Of a stretch of DNA of 64,000 nucleotides, positions 33,794 through 42,631 are shown one piece after another. Location: contig NZ_JACNMU010000001.1 in the NCBI RefSeq assembly GCF_014901205.1, forward strand, positions 62,001 through 126,000. The letters are read 5' to 3'. A program made the translations under genes and the position numbers. This DNA comes from Meridianimarinicoccus sp. MJW13. GTDB taxonomy: Bacteria; Pseudomonadota; Alphaproteobacteria; Rhodobacterales; Rhodobacteraceae. Within the stretch, counting starts at the first letter, position 1, and each line of letters begins with the position of its first letter. The notes beneath the pieces are model-generated. The model searched no databases, was not told the DNA's origin, and saw only the letters and a program-made list of their open reading frames with translations.

Positions 33794-35320
33794 ATGGCCA
33801 GAAATGCTGCCGCACCGGTGTCCCCGGCGGGCGCCCCGGAACCGATCCTGGCGCTTGACGCGATCACCAAGACCTTTCCGGGCGTCAAGGCCCTGTCCGA
33901 GGTCAGGCTGGGCCTCTATCCCGGACAGGTCACCGCCCTGATCGGAGAGAATGGCGCGGGCAAATCGACGGTCGTCAAGATCCTCACCGGCATCTACCAG
34001 CCTGACGGCGGCGCGATCCGGGTCAACGGCCAGGCGGTGACCTTCGCCACCGCACAGGATGCCGCCGATGCCGGCGTCACCGCGATCCATCAGGAAACCG
34101 TGCTGTTCGACGAATTGTCGGTGGCCGAGAACATCTTCCTTGGCCACGCCCCGCGAAACCGTTTCGGCCTGATCGACTGGTCCACCATGGAACGCAAGGC
34201 GCGCGAGATCCTGCGCGGCGTCGGGGCCGAGATCGAGCCTTCGCACAAGCTGCGCGATCTTGGCATTGCCAACAAGCATCTGGTCGCCATCGCCCGCGCC
34301 CTGTCCATCGACGCCAGTGTCGTCATCATGGACGAACCCACCGCCGCGCTGTCGCACAAGGAAATTCAGGAGCTGTACGAACTGGTGGACAAGCTGAAGG
34401 CACAGGGCAAGGCGATCCTGTTCATCAGCCACAAGTTCGACGAGATCTTCCGCATCGCCGACCGCTTCACTGTCTTCCGCGACGGGCAATTCGTGGGCGA
34501 CGGGCATATCTCGGATGTCACCGAATCCGACCTGGTCAAGATGATGGTGGGCCGCGATGTCAGCCAGATCTTCCCGACCCGCAACAGCCAGATCGGCGAG
34601 GAAATCCTGCAGGTCGCCGGCTATGACCATCCCACCGAATTCGCCGACATCGGCTTTACCCTGCGCCGGGGCGAGATCCTGGGCTTCTACGGTCTGGTCG
34701 GCGCGGGCCGGTCGGAACTGATGCAGGCGCTGTTCGGCATCACCACGCCACCAAAGGGCGTCACCAAGATCGATGGCACCGTTCGGGTGATCCGCTCTCC
34801 GGCCGATGCCATCCACAACGGCGTGGTTTATGTGCCCGAGGATCGCGGCAAGCAGGGCGCCATCACCGCGCTGCCGATCTTCCAGAACGTCACCCTGCCG
34901 TCGCTGTCGAAAACCTCGCACCGGGGCTTTTTGCGGCTGGCCGAGGAATTCAAGCTGGCCCGCGAATACACACGGCGGCTCGACCTGCGCGCGGCCTCGC
35001 TGGACACCGAACTGGGCACCCTGTCGGGCGGCAACCAGCAAAAGGTGGTCATCGCCAAATGGCTGGCCACCCAACCCAAGGTCATCATCCTGGATGAGCC
35101 GACCAAGGGCATCGACATCGGCTCGAAAGCGGCGGTGCATGAATTCATGGCCGAACTGGCCGCGCAGGGTCTGGCCGTCATCATGGTCAGCTCGGAAATT
35201 CCTGAAATCCTCGGCATGTCCGACCGGGTCATCGTGATGCGCGAAGGGCGCATCGCGGCGGAACTGGCCGGCGATGACCTGAGCCCCGAAACCCTTGTCC
35301 GCCACGCCGCGGGCATCTGA
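33794..35320 (+). CDS. rhaT: Rhamnose ABC transporter ATP-binding protein (two ATPase domains)
   Basis: 508 residues, a fused pair of nucleotide-binding domains as in RbsA/XylG. N-half: Walker A GENGAGKST, Walker B VVIMDEPTAALSHKE, but the signature region reads GIANKHLVAIARAL, without LSGGQ. C-half: LVGAGRSEL in place of Walker A, as usual for this subfamily, intact signature LSGGNQQKVVIAKWL, Walker B VIILDEPTKGIDIG. Powers RhaPQ. Confidence 0.94.
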   Translation: MARNAAAPVSPAGAPEPILALDAITKTFPGVKALSEVRLGLYPGQVTALIGENGAGKSTVVKILTGIYQPDGGAIRVNGQAVTFATAQDAADAGVTAIHQETVLFDELSVAENIFLGHAPRNRFGLIDWSTMERKAREILRGVGAEIEPSHKLRDLGIANKHLVAIARALSIDASVVIMDEPTAALSHKEIQELYELVDKLKAQGKAILFISHKFDEIFRIADRFTVFRDGQFVGDGHISDVTESDLVKMMVGRDVSQIFPTRNSQIGEEILQVAGYDHPTEFADIGFTLRRGEILGFYGLVGAGRSELMQALFGITTPPKGVTKIDGTVRVIRSPADAIHNGVVYVPEDRGKQGAITALPIFQNVTLPSLSKTSHRGFLRLAEEFKLAREYTRRLDLRAASLDTELGTLSGGNQQKVVIAKWLATQPKVIILDEPTKGIDIGSKAAVHEFMAELAAQGLAVIMVSSEIPEILGMSDRVIVMREGRIAAELAGDDLSPETLVRHAAGI

Positions 35321-35334
35321 GAAAGGCCGAACAG

Positions 35335-36318
35335 ATGTTGAAACGGCTTCTGGCCTCGCGCGAGGTCATCCTGCTGGGCGCCATCGGGGTGCTGCTGGCG
35401 CTGATCGCCACCCGCTTTCCCGGCTTCGTGACGCCGGCCAATCTGGCCGGGGTGTTCAACGATACCTCGCCACTGATCCTGCTGGCCGTCGGCCAGATGA
35501 TCGTGATCCTGACCAAATGCATCGACCTGAGTGTCGCCGCCAACCTGGCGCTGACCGGCATGGTGGTGTCGATGATCAACGTGGCCGCCCCCGGCCTGCC
35601 CATCGTGGTGATCCTGCTGGTGGCCGTGGGTCTTGGCACCGCCCTTGGCATGATCAACGGGCTGCTGGTGTGGAAACTGGCGATCCCGCCGATCGTGGTG
35701 ACCCTGGGCACCATGACCATCTTCCGCGGCATGATCTTCCTGCTGTCGGACGGCAAATGGGTCAACAGCCACGAGATGAGCGACGCCTTCAAGGCCTTCC
35801 CGCGCGCCCAGGTCCTGGGCCTGCCGATGCTCAGCTGGATCGCCATCGCCGCCGTCATCCTGTTCACCCTGGTGATGACCCGCACCACGCTGGGCCGTGC
35901 TTTCTATGCGGTCGGCGGCAACCCGCATGCGGCCACCTACACCGGTCTGAACGTGGGCAAGACCCAGTTCTGGGCCTTTGCCATCTCGGGCGCGCTGGCG
36001 GGGTTGACCGGTTACCTCTGGGTGTCGCGCTATGCGGTGTCCTATGTGGATATCGCCGGCGGCTTCGAGCTTGACGTGGTCGCCGCCTGCGTGATCGGCG
36101 GCATCTCGATCGCCGGCGGCATCGGCACCGTGGGCGGCGCACTTCTGGGCGCCCTGTTCCTGGGGGTCATCAAGAACGCCCTGCCGGTCGTCAACATCTC
36201 GCCCTTCTGGCAGCTTGCCATCTCGGGCAGCGCCATCATCATCGCCGTCGCCTTCAATGCCCGCGCCAATCGCGAGAAGGGTCGGATCATCCTGAAATCC
36301 GCGGAGCACACGGCATGA
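35335..36318 (+). CDS. rhaP: Rhamnose ABC transporter permease
   Basis: 327 residues, multi-spanning BPD_transp_2 (RbsC-type) permease: [16 protein letters not shown] near the third helix and [25 protein letters not shown] at the coupling region. AAAGG lies about 8 nt before the ATG. Its stop overlaps rhaQ as ATGA, indicating translational coupling of the two channel halves. Confidence 0.93.
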   Translation: MLKRLLASREVILLGAIGVLLALIATRFPGFVTPANLAGVFNDTSPLILLAVGQMIVILTKCIDLSVAANLALTGMVVSMINVAAPGLPIVVILLVAVGLGTALGMINGLLVWKLAIPPIVVTLGTMTIFRGMIFLLSDGKWVNSHEMSDAFKAFPRAQVLGLPMLSWIAIAAVILFTLVMTRTTLGRAFYAVGGNPHAATYTGLNVGKTQFWAFAISGALAGLTGYLWVSRYAVSYVDIAGGFELDVVAACVIGGISIAGGIGTVGGALLGALFLGVIKNALPVVNISPFWQLAISGSAIIIAVAFNARANREKGRIILKSAEHTA

Positions 36319-37298
36319 GCACCACCGAGCGTTTCATCCCCGACCGGCTGCAATCGCCGCTGGCCACCCGTCTGAAAAGCTGGGAAAGCCTGCTGCTTCT
36401 GGTGGCCATCGCGATCTTCATCGCCAACAGCTTTGCCTCGCCTTACTTCCTGAACGCCTGGAGCCTGAGCGACGCAACCTTCAACTTCACCGAGAAGGCG
36501 ATGATCGCCTTTGCCATGGCGCTGCTGATCATCTCGGGCGAAATCGACCTGAGCGTCGCCTCGATCATCGCGCTGGCCTCGACCGCCATGGGCGCGGCAT
36601 TGCAACTTGGCGCCGGCACCCCGGTCCTGATCCTTGTGGGTCTGGGCACCGGGCTGCTGTGCGGCGCGTTCAATGGCGTGCTGGTCACCCGGCTGGGCCT
36701 GCCCTCCATCGTGGTGACCATCGGCACCATGAGCCTGTTTCGCGGCATCAGCTATATCGTGCTGGGCGACCAGGCGTTTCGCGGCTACCCGGCGGACTTC
36801 GCCTTCTTCGGGCAGGGCTATGTGTTCTGGGTGGTGTCCTTCGAATTCGTCCTCTTCGTGCTGCTGGCCATCATTTACAGCGTGGTGCTGCACAGGACCA
36901 ACTTCGGCCGCACGGTCTATGCCATCGGCAACAATCCCACCGGCGCGCTGTTCTCGGGCATCCGGGTGGCGCGGGTGAAGTTCATCCTGTTCTTGCTGAC
37001 CGGGCTGATGGCCGGGGTCGCCTCGATCTGCCTGACCTCGCGGCTGGGCTCGACCCGGCCGTCGATCGCCACCGGGCTGGAACTGGAAGTCGTGACCATG
37101 GTCGTGCTGGGCGGCGTCAACATCCTGGGCGGGTCCGGCACAATTCCCGGCGTCTTCATCGCCGCCTTCGTGATGGGGCTGGTCACCTTCGGTCTGGGCC
37201 TGCTGAACGTGCCGGGCATCGTCATGTCCATCGTCATCGGCGCCCTGCTGATCGGCGTCATCGCCCTGCCCCGCCTTTGGGCGATGTGGAGGAAATGA
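36315..37298 (+). CDS. rhaQ: Rhamnose ABC transporter permease
   Basis: 327 residues, second RbsC-type permease: [39 protein letters not shown], and [20 protein letters not shown]. Same length as RhaP and related to it over the whole length, an old duplication common in this transporter class. Overlaps rhaP and rhaU. Confidence 0.93.
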   Translation: MSTTERFIPDRLQSPLATRLKSWESLLLLVAIAIFIANSFASPYFLNAWSLSDATFNFTEKAMIAFAMALLIISGEIDLSVASIIALASTAMGAALQLGAGTPVLILVGLGTGLLCGAFNGVLVTRLGLPSIVVTIGTMSLFRGISYIVLGDQAFRGYPADFAFFGQGYVFWVVSFEFVLFVLLAIIYSVVLHRTNFGRTVYAIGNNPTGALFSGIRVARVKFILFLLTGLMAGVASICLTSRLGSTRPSIATGLELEVVTMVVLGGVNILGGSGTIPGVFIAAFVMGLVTFGLGLLNVPGIVMSIVIGALLIGVIALPRLWAMWRK

Positions 37299-37612
37299 TG
37301 GAGAAGTTCGCCTTCAAGATGCATCTGAACCCCGGCTGCGAAGCCGAATACAAGGCGCGCCACGATGCCATCTGGCCCGAGCTTGTCACGCTGCTGAAAG
37401 AGGCCGGGATTGCGGACTATTCGATCCATCTGGACCCCGAGACCCATACCTTGTTCGGCGTGCTCTGGCGCAGCGACGATCACCGCATGGACGATCTGCC
37501 CGCAAGCCCGGTGATGCAGAAATGGTGGGCGCATATGGCCGACCTGATGCGCACCCAGGATGACAACGAACCCGTGGCGGTGCCACTTGTGCCCGTGTTT
37601 CACATGCCATGA
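37298..37612 (+). CDS. rhaU: L-rhamnose mutarotase
   Basis: 104 residues, exactly the length of E. coli RhaM. With the start at 37298 the catalytic residues fall at their known numbers: H22 (ARHDAIWPE), Y41 (ADYSIHL), W76 (MQKWWAHM). This decides between the two adjacent ATGs, as does GGAGG placed 5 nt upstream. The enzyme interconverts alpha and beta anomers of L-rhamnose so that RhaI receives the usable form. ATGA overlap with rhaK. Confidence 0.95.
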   Translation: MEKFAFKMHLNPGCEAEYKARHDAIWPELVTLLKEAGIADYSIHLDPETHTLFGVLWRSDDHRMDDLPASPVMQKWWAHMADLMRTQDDNEPVAVPLVPVFHMP

Positions 37613-38988
37613 CCCAGGGACATGTCGCCGTCATCGACATCGGCAAGACCAACGCCAAGCTGGCGCTGGTCGATCTGGCCGATCTGTCGGAAATAGCCGT
37701 GGTCACACGGCCCAACCTTGTGCTGCCCGGCCCGCCCTGGCCGCATTTCGATGTGGACGGGCACTGGGACTTCCTGTTGGAGGCGCTGACCCGCTTTCAC
37801 GCCGAGCACGGCATCGACGCTATTTCGATCACCACCCACGGCGCATCCGTGGTGCTGCTGGATGCCGACGGGGGTCTGGCCGCGCCGATATTGGACTATG
37901 AACACCCCGGCCCCGACGATCTGGCCGAAGACTATGATCGCCTGCGGCCTGACTTCTCCGAAACCGGCTCGCCCCGGCTGGGCATGGGGCTGAATGTGGG
38001 CGCGCAACTGCACTGGCAGTTTGCCACCGATCCCGGCCTGAAGGCCCGCACCGAAACGATCCTGACCTATCCGCAATACTGGGGCGCCCGGCTGACCGGG
38101 GTCACGGCGGCAGACGTCAGTTCGCTGGGCTGCCACACCGATCTGTGGAACCCGCGCACCGGCGAATTCTCCTCGCTGGTCGACACGTTGGAGATTGCCG
38201 ACAAGCTGGCCCCGGCCCGGCCCTCGGCGGATGTGCTGGGCCCGATCCTGCCCGAGATCGCGGCACGCACCGGACTGGCCCCGGATACCCCCGTGCATTG
38301 CGGCATCCACGACAGCAACGCCTCGCTACTACCGCATCTTCTGGGCAACCCCCGGCCGTTCTCGGTGATCTCGTCGGGCACCTGGGTGATCGTCATGTCC
38401 GTGGGCGGGCATAGGGTCGATCTGGACCCGTCGCGCGACACGCTCATCAACACCGACGCCTTCGGCAACCCGGTGCCCTCGGCCCGCTTCATGGGCGGGC
38501 GCGAACACGATCTGGCCAGCGGCGGCGCCTATCCTGAGCCGACCGAGGCCGATATCGACGCGGTGCTGTCCGGCGGCGTGATGCTGTTGCCCGCCGTGGT
38601 GTCGGAAACCGGCCCGTTCAAGGGGCAGACAGCCCATTGGCATGGGCAGGAGCCCGCGATCGGCACCGGCATGCGCGGCGTGGCGGTGGGCTTCTATCTG
38701 GCACTGGTCACCGCGCGGTGTCTGGAACTGGTCGGTCACGATGGCCCGATTCTGGTCGAAGGCCCCTTCGCCCGCAACCGCTGCTATGGCCGGATGCTGT
38801 CTGTCGCCACCGGCTCGCCGGTGCGCGCCATGCACGGCTCGACCGGCACCAGCCAGGGCGCGGCCCTGTTGGCCCGTCCCGCACCTGTGGACACCGCCCC
38901 GGCGCCGACCACACCCGGCAATCCCGCCGCACCCACCCCGTCGGAACGGGCCTATATCACCGATTGGACGGCGCGCAGCCGGGCCTGA
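37609..38988 (+). CDS. rhaK: Rhamnulokinase, FGGY family
   Basis: 459 residues: N-terminal phosphate loop [17 protein letters not shown], the catalytic-region [13 protein letters not shown], a central [11 protein letters not shown], and the C-terminal ATP-domain motif [12 protein letters not shown]. It phosphorylates L-rhamnulose (in rhizobia the kinase is also needed for transport). Last gene of the rhaRSTPQUK operon. The C-terminal 35 residues are a Pro/Ala-rich tail of unclear use. Confidence 0.93.
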   Translation: MTQGHVAVIDIGKTNAKLALVDLADLSEIAVVTRPNLVLPGPPWPHFDVDGHWDFLLEALTRFHAEHGIDAISITTHGASVVLLDADGGLAAPILDYEHPGPDDLAEDYDRLRPDFSETGSPRLGMGLNVGAQLHWQFATDPGLKARTETILTYPQYWGARLTGVTAADVSSLGCHTDLWNPRTGEFSSLVDTLEIADKLAPARPSADVLGPILPEIAARTGLAPDTPVHCGIHDSNASLLPHLLGNPRPFSVISSGTWVIVMSVGGHRVDLDPSRDTLINTDAFGNPVPSARFMGGREHDLASGGAYPEPTEADIDAVLSGGVMLLPAVVSETGPFKGQTAHWHGQEPAIGTGMRGVAVGFYLALVTARCLELVGHDGPILVEGPFARNRCYGRMLSVATGSPVRAMHGSTGTSQGAALLARPAPVDTAPAPTTPGNPAAPTPSERAYITDWTARSRA

Positions 38989-39112
38989 AATCGGTACGCG
39001 ACCCCACCATCGCGGCACAACTTTAAGCTGCGCCGTGTCAGTTCACCGCTTCCACCAAGGAAGGGACCACTTTATAGTCGTCCCGTTGGTACCTTTGCGG
39101 AAAGTGGCGAGT

Positions 39113-39490
39113 ATGCGCAGTCTGATCACCTTTGGCTTCATGGGCGGGATCGTGACCTGTGTTCACATCGCCGTCGGCCTGTTCTGCGTCCACATCCTGC
39201 ATATGGAAGCCTTTTGGGGCAATCTGGTGGCTTTCTGCACAGGGTTTTTTCTGTCCTATTATGGCCACCGGCATGTGACCTTCCGCTCGCAGGCGCAAGT
39301 TTCACGCTCGATGCCGCGATTCTTCGTGATCTCGGCGATCAACCTTGTCATCAGCCAGATGAGTGTCCTGATCATCGTCGACATCGCCGGGCTTTCCTAT
39401 AATCTGGCGCTGGCAGTGATGATCGTGCTGGTCAGCAGCTTTGGCTATCTGGCAGGACGGTTCTGGGCATTCAGCGACGGTGAATTCTGA
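39113..39490 (+). CDS. GtrA-like small membrane protein
   Basis: 125 residues with four transmembrane helices and the GtrA/DPMS pattern: FGFMGGIVTCVHIAVG at the N-terminus, FCTGFFLSYYGHRHVTFRS at the end of helix 2 (the Y-x-HR-x-TF family mark), and LVSSFGYLAGRFWAFS at the C-terminus. GtrA proteins help flip or organise polyprenyl-phosphate-linked sugars. The ATG at 39113 is used; a GTG 9 nt earlier is possible. It opens a rightward cluster with an SDR, a GMC flavoenzyme and a GtrB-like transferase. Confidence 0.82.
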   Translation: MRSLITFGFMGGIVTCVHIAVGLFCVHILHMEAFWGNLVAFCTGFFLSYYGHRHVTFRSQAQVSRSMPRFFVISAINLVISQMSVLIIVDIAGLSYNLALAVMIVLVSSFGYLAGRFWAFSDGEF

Positions 39491-39503
39491 AGGAGACGGC
39501 GCC

Positions 39504-40889
39504 ATGAAGCTTTTCGTGACGGGCGCCAGCGGCTTCGTCGGACGGCAGGTCTTGCGGCGTCTGGCGCAGCGGCCCCAGGTGAGCTGCACCCTGCTTCTGC
39601 GGGATCCGGCGGCCCTGCCCGACCTGCCCGCCAATTGCACCGCCATAAAGGGCGATCTGGACCGGCCTGACAGCTATCGCGCGGCCCTTGAAGGCGCAGA
39701 CCGCGTGCTGCACATGGCCGCGCTGACCGGCAAGGCCGCGCCCGCAGCCTATGCCGCCGCCAACCAGCAGGCCACCGAAGCCCTGACCGGGGCCGCCAAG
39801 GCCGCAGGCGTCAAGGCCATAATCTTCGTCAGCACCATCGCCGCCGGCTATCCCGACAAGCGCCACTATCCCTATGCCCAGACCAAAGAGGCCGCCGAGA
39901 CAGCACTGGCCGCCAGCGGTCTGCCGCACACCATCCTGCGCCCGACGCTGGTCTTCGGACCGGGCTCCCCCATTGCCGCGACACTGGGCAAGATCGCCGG
40001 GGCTCCGATCATCCCGCTGCCCGCGCGCGGCGGTCCTGTGGACGTGCAGCCGGTGCATGTGGACGACGTGGCCCGCGCCATCGACGCGCTGATCGACGCC
40101 GAGCCTGCGGGCGAGGTGCTGGATCTGGGCGGACCGGAGCGGCTGAGCTTTCGTGATTTCCTGACCCGGATGCATGCCGAGATCACCGGCAAGTCCCCGA
40201 AGTTCCTGCCGCTGCCCCTGACCCCGCTACAGGCCCTGCTGGCGGTGATGGAACCTGTCGCCCGCCCGGTCATGCCCGCCACCGCCGGGCAGTTCGCGGT
40301 CTTCGCCAATGATTCCGCCGCCCGCGACAACTGGCTGATGGATCGGCTGCGGCCCGAGATGGTGTCGCTGGAGGACATGCTGGCCGAGGCGATCTCGGGC
40401 GATCCGCCGCCGCCGCCCGCCCGCGCGCCCAGCAACACCACGCCCCCCGATCCCGAACCGCGCGACACGCTGGTGCAGGAATGCCGGGACATCAGCCGCC
40501 ACCTGTGCGGCACCCTGCCCGGCCCGCAGGCCGAGGCCGCCTATCTGGACGGGATCGCCCGCTTCGCCCTGACCCCCGCACCGGGCAGCTTCGATGCGGC
40601 GGTTCTGCGGTTTTCCCGCCGCAGCCCGATGGCGCTGAGCCTGATGGACGGCTACACCAGCTTCTTCGCCCGCAAGAGCCTGTTTCGCCGCCGCCTGATC
40701 CTGCTGCTGGCCATCGTCGAAAAACTGCCGCCCACCGCGCGTGCGTTCCAGACCGTCCCCGCCGAGGGCCCGCTGCGCGCCACGCTGGTCACCGGCCTTC
40801 AGGGGCTGCGTGGCCTGGCCACCATCGTCGCGGGCGGGCTTGCCGCCCTGATCCTGTCGCTTCAAAACCGCGGCTCCGGCCCCGCATGA
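39504..40889 (+). CDS. NAD-dependent epimerase/dehydratase-like SDR with an extra C-terminal domain
   Basis: 461 residues. The first 295 form an extended/atypical SDR: GASGFVG at 7-13, VSTIAAG around the catalytic Ser, and Y124-x3-K128 (HYPYAQTKEAA). A Pro-rich linker (about 299-320) leads to a C-terminal domain (about 321-461) that I do not recognise, rich in Arg and Ala with one hydrophobic segment near 436-453 (LATIVAGGLAALILSL) that could attach it to the membrane. AAGGAGA precedes the ATG. Its stop overlaps the GMC flavoenzyme gene (ATGA), so the two are coupled. Probably a sugar epimerase or reductase acting on a lipid-linked substrate. Confidence 0.8.
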   Translation: MKLFVTGASGFVGRQVLRRLAQRPQVSCTLLLRDPAALPDLPANCTAIKGDLDRPDSYRAALEGADRVLHMAALTGKAAPAAYAAANQQATEALTGAAKAAGVKAIIFVSTIAAGYPDKRHYPYAQTKEAAETALAASGLPHTILRPTLVFGPGSPIAATLGKIAGAPIIPLPARGGPVDVQPVHVDDVARAIDALIDAEPAGEVLDLGGPERLSFRDFLTRMHAEITGKSPKFLPLPLTPLQALLAVMEPVARPVMPATAGQFAVFANDSAARDNWLMDRLRPEMVSLEDMLAEAISGDPPPPPARAPSNTTPPDPEPRDTLVQECRDISRHLCGTLPGPQAEAAYLDGIARFALTPAPGSFDAAVLRFSRRSPMALSLMDGYTSFFARKSLFRRRLILLLAIVEKLPPTARAFQTVPAEGPLRATLVTGLQGLRGLATIVAGGLAALILSLQNRGSGPA

Positions 40890-42511
40890 GCGTTCTGGTC
40901 GTCGGCGCCGGGGCCAGCGGCCTGCATGCGGTCCAGACCCTGCTGGCGCGCGGCGCGCAGGTGACGCTGGTGGATGCGGGCGGGCTGCACGCCGGCTATC
41001 CCCTGCCCGACACCCCGTTTTCGGAATTGCCCGCGGCACTGGACGATCCCGCCGCCTTTTTCCTGGGCGCGGATTTTCAGGCGGTGCATCTGCCCGACCC
41101 CGGGGGCGCGCGGGAATACTATGGCCTGCCGCCGTCCAAGGATTTCGTGTTCCAGCCGTCGCCGCAGCCGCGCGTGCTGACAGGCGACGGTTTCGCCCCG
41201 TTGCGCAGTTTTACCACCGGCGGGCTGGCCGAGGCCTGGACCGCCGGGGCCTATCCCTTCGATGCCGCCGATCTGGACAACTGGCCGATCACGGCGCGGG
41301 ATCTGGCACCCTATTACGATCTTGTGGCGCAGCGGATCGGCATTGGCGGCGCGCCCGATGACCTGTCGCCACACCTGCCCTTGCACGACCACCTGCACGA
41401 CCCGGTGGCCCTGGATCGCGCCAGCGCAACCCTTCTGGACAGCTACAGCACCCGGCGCACGGCCTTGCAAAAGGCCTTGCCCGGCTTCCGTCTGGGCCGA
41501 TCCCGGCAGGCCACGCTGGCCGAGGATCGCGAGGACCGGCGCGGCTGCACCCTTTGCGGGCGCTGCCTGTGGGGCTGCCCGACCGGCGCGCTCTATACAC
41601 CGGGGCAGACCTTGGCCGCATTGCTGGATCATCCCGGCCTGACCTACCTGCCGCATCTGGCCGCCGAAGCGCTGGAGGGCGACGGGACGGGCCGCATCGC
41701 CACCCTGCGTGTGCGCCGCCGAGACGGTGCTACCCTGCACCTGAAGGCCGACCACTTCCTGCTGTCCTGCGGCACGCTGGAAACCGGGCGGCTGGTGCTG
41801 CAAACCCTGGCCGAGCGCAATGGCGCAGCACCACGCCTGCACGGGCTGATGGACAACCGGCAGGTGCTGGCCCCCTTCCTGAACCTGGGCATGCTGGGAC
41901 GCGGCGCACCGGTGGATGCCTATCAGTATCACCAGTTGGCCATGGGGCTGGCGGCCACCCCGGAGCGGCCCTATGTGCACGGCCAGATCACCACGTTTAC
42001 GGCCGGCGACCTGCACCCGGTGCTGCAACAACTGCCGCTGCCCCTGCCCGTGGCCAGCGCGGTTCTGGCCCGGCTGCGCAGCGGTTTGGGCGTGGTGAAC
42101 CTGAACTTCCATGACACCCGGCGCGATGGCAACTGGCTGACGCTGGAGCCCGGTGCCGACGGCCCGGTCCTGTCGGCCCGCTATCGCCCGCCCTCGGGCG
42201 AACGCCCGCGCATCCGCGCCGCGCTGCGCGATCTGGGCCGGGCATTCCGCATGATGCGCGCCCCGCTGGCACCGGGCATGACCCACATCCGCCCCATGGG
42301 CGCCAGCGTGCATTACACCGGCACCCTGCCGATGTCACAGGCCGAGACGCCGCTGACCACATCCCCCGATGGCGCCCTGCGCGGGTTCGCCAATGTGCAT
42401 GTGGCCGATGGCTCGGTCTTTCCGGCGCTGCCCGCCAAGAACCTGACCTTCACCCTGATGGCCAATGCCGCCCGCGTGGCCGACGCGCTGCCGCTGGCGC
42501 AGCGCGGCTGA
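40886..42511 (+). CDS. GMC-family FAD oxidoreductase with a four-cysteine Fe-S motif
   Basis: 541 residues. An N-terminal FAD Rossmann motif (VLVVGAGASGLHAVQTLLARG, G7-x-G-x2-G) and the GMC C-terminal active site are both intact: His476 in SVHYTGTLPMS and Asn519 in ALPAKNLTFTLMANAARVAD. Inserted at 221-232 is C-x2-C-x2-C-x3-C-P (CTLCGRCLWGCP), a ferredoxin-type cluster motif. FAD-dependent glucose dehydrogenase and fructose dehydrogenase carry a [3Fe-4S] cluster at a similar place but with a different spacing and with cytochrome partners that are missing here. There is no signal peptide, so it is cytoplasmic or membrane-associated. Co-translated with the SDR; the two could oxidise and re-reduce the same sugar carbon. 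Confidence 0.83.
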   Translation: MSVLVVGAGASGLHAVQTLLARGAQVTLVDAGGLHAGYPLPDTPFSELPAALDDPAAFFLGADFQAVHLPDPGGAREYYGLPPSKDFVFQPSPQPRVLTGDGFAPLRSFTTGGLAEAWTAGAYPFDAADLDNWPITARDLAPYYDLVAQRIGIGGAPDDLSPHLPLHDHLHDPVALDRASATLLDSYSTRRTALQKALPGFRLGRSRQATLAEDREDRRGCTLCGRCLWGCPTGALYTPGQTLAALLDHPGLTYLPHLAAEALEGDGTGRIATLRVRRRDGATLHLKADHFLLSCGTLETGRLVLQTLAERNGAAPRLHGLMDNRQVLAPFLNLGMLGRGAPVDAYQYHQLAMGLAATPERPYVHGQITTFTAGDLHPVLQQLPLPLPVASAVLARLRSGLGVVNLNFHDTRRDGNWLTLEPGADGPVLSARYRPPSGERPRIRAALRDLGRAFRMMRAPLAPGMTHIRPMGASVHYTGTLPMSQAETPLTTSPDGALRGFANVHVADGSVFPALPAKNLTFTLMANAARVADALPLAQRG

Positions 42512-42631
42512 AAGGGAATGTAAAAATGCCGCTGATCTGTGGCTTGGGGAAGCGCCCGCAACCGACTAGAACGGATATGACGCGACGTCCATTCTGCGCG
42601 TCCAAGGTGTGTTTTCAGGAGGTTCCCAGGG

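Noticed and set aside
33185-35305. A 706-codon minus-strand open frame
   Set aside because: Antisense to rhaS and rhaT. Sequence is Asp/Gly/Arg/His-rich without any motif.
34828-36309. A 493-codon minus-strand open frame
   Set aside because: Antisense to rhaT and rhaP; low-complexity His/Asp/Gln composition typical of shadows of hydrophobic permease codons.
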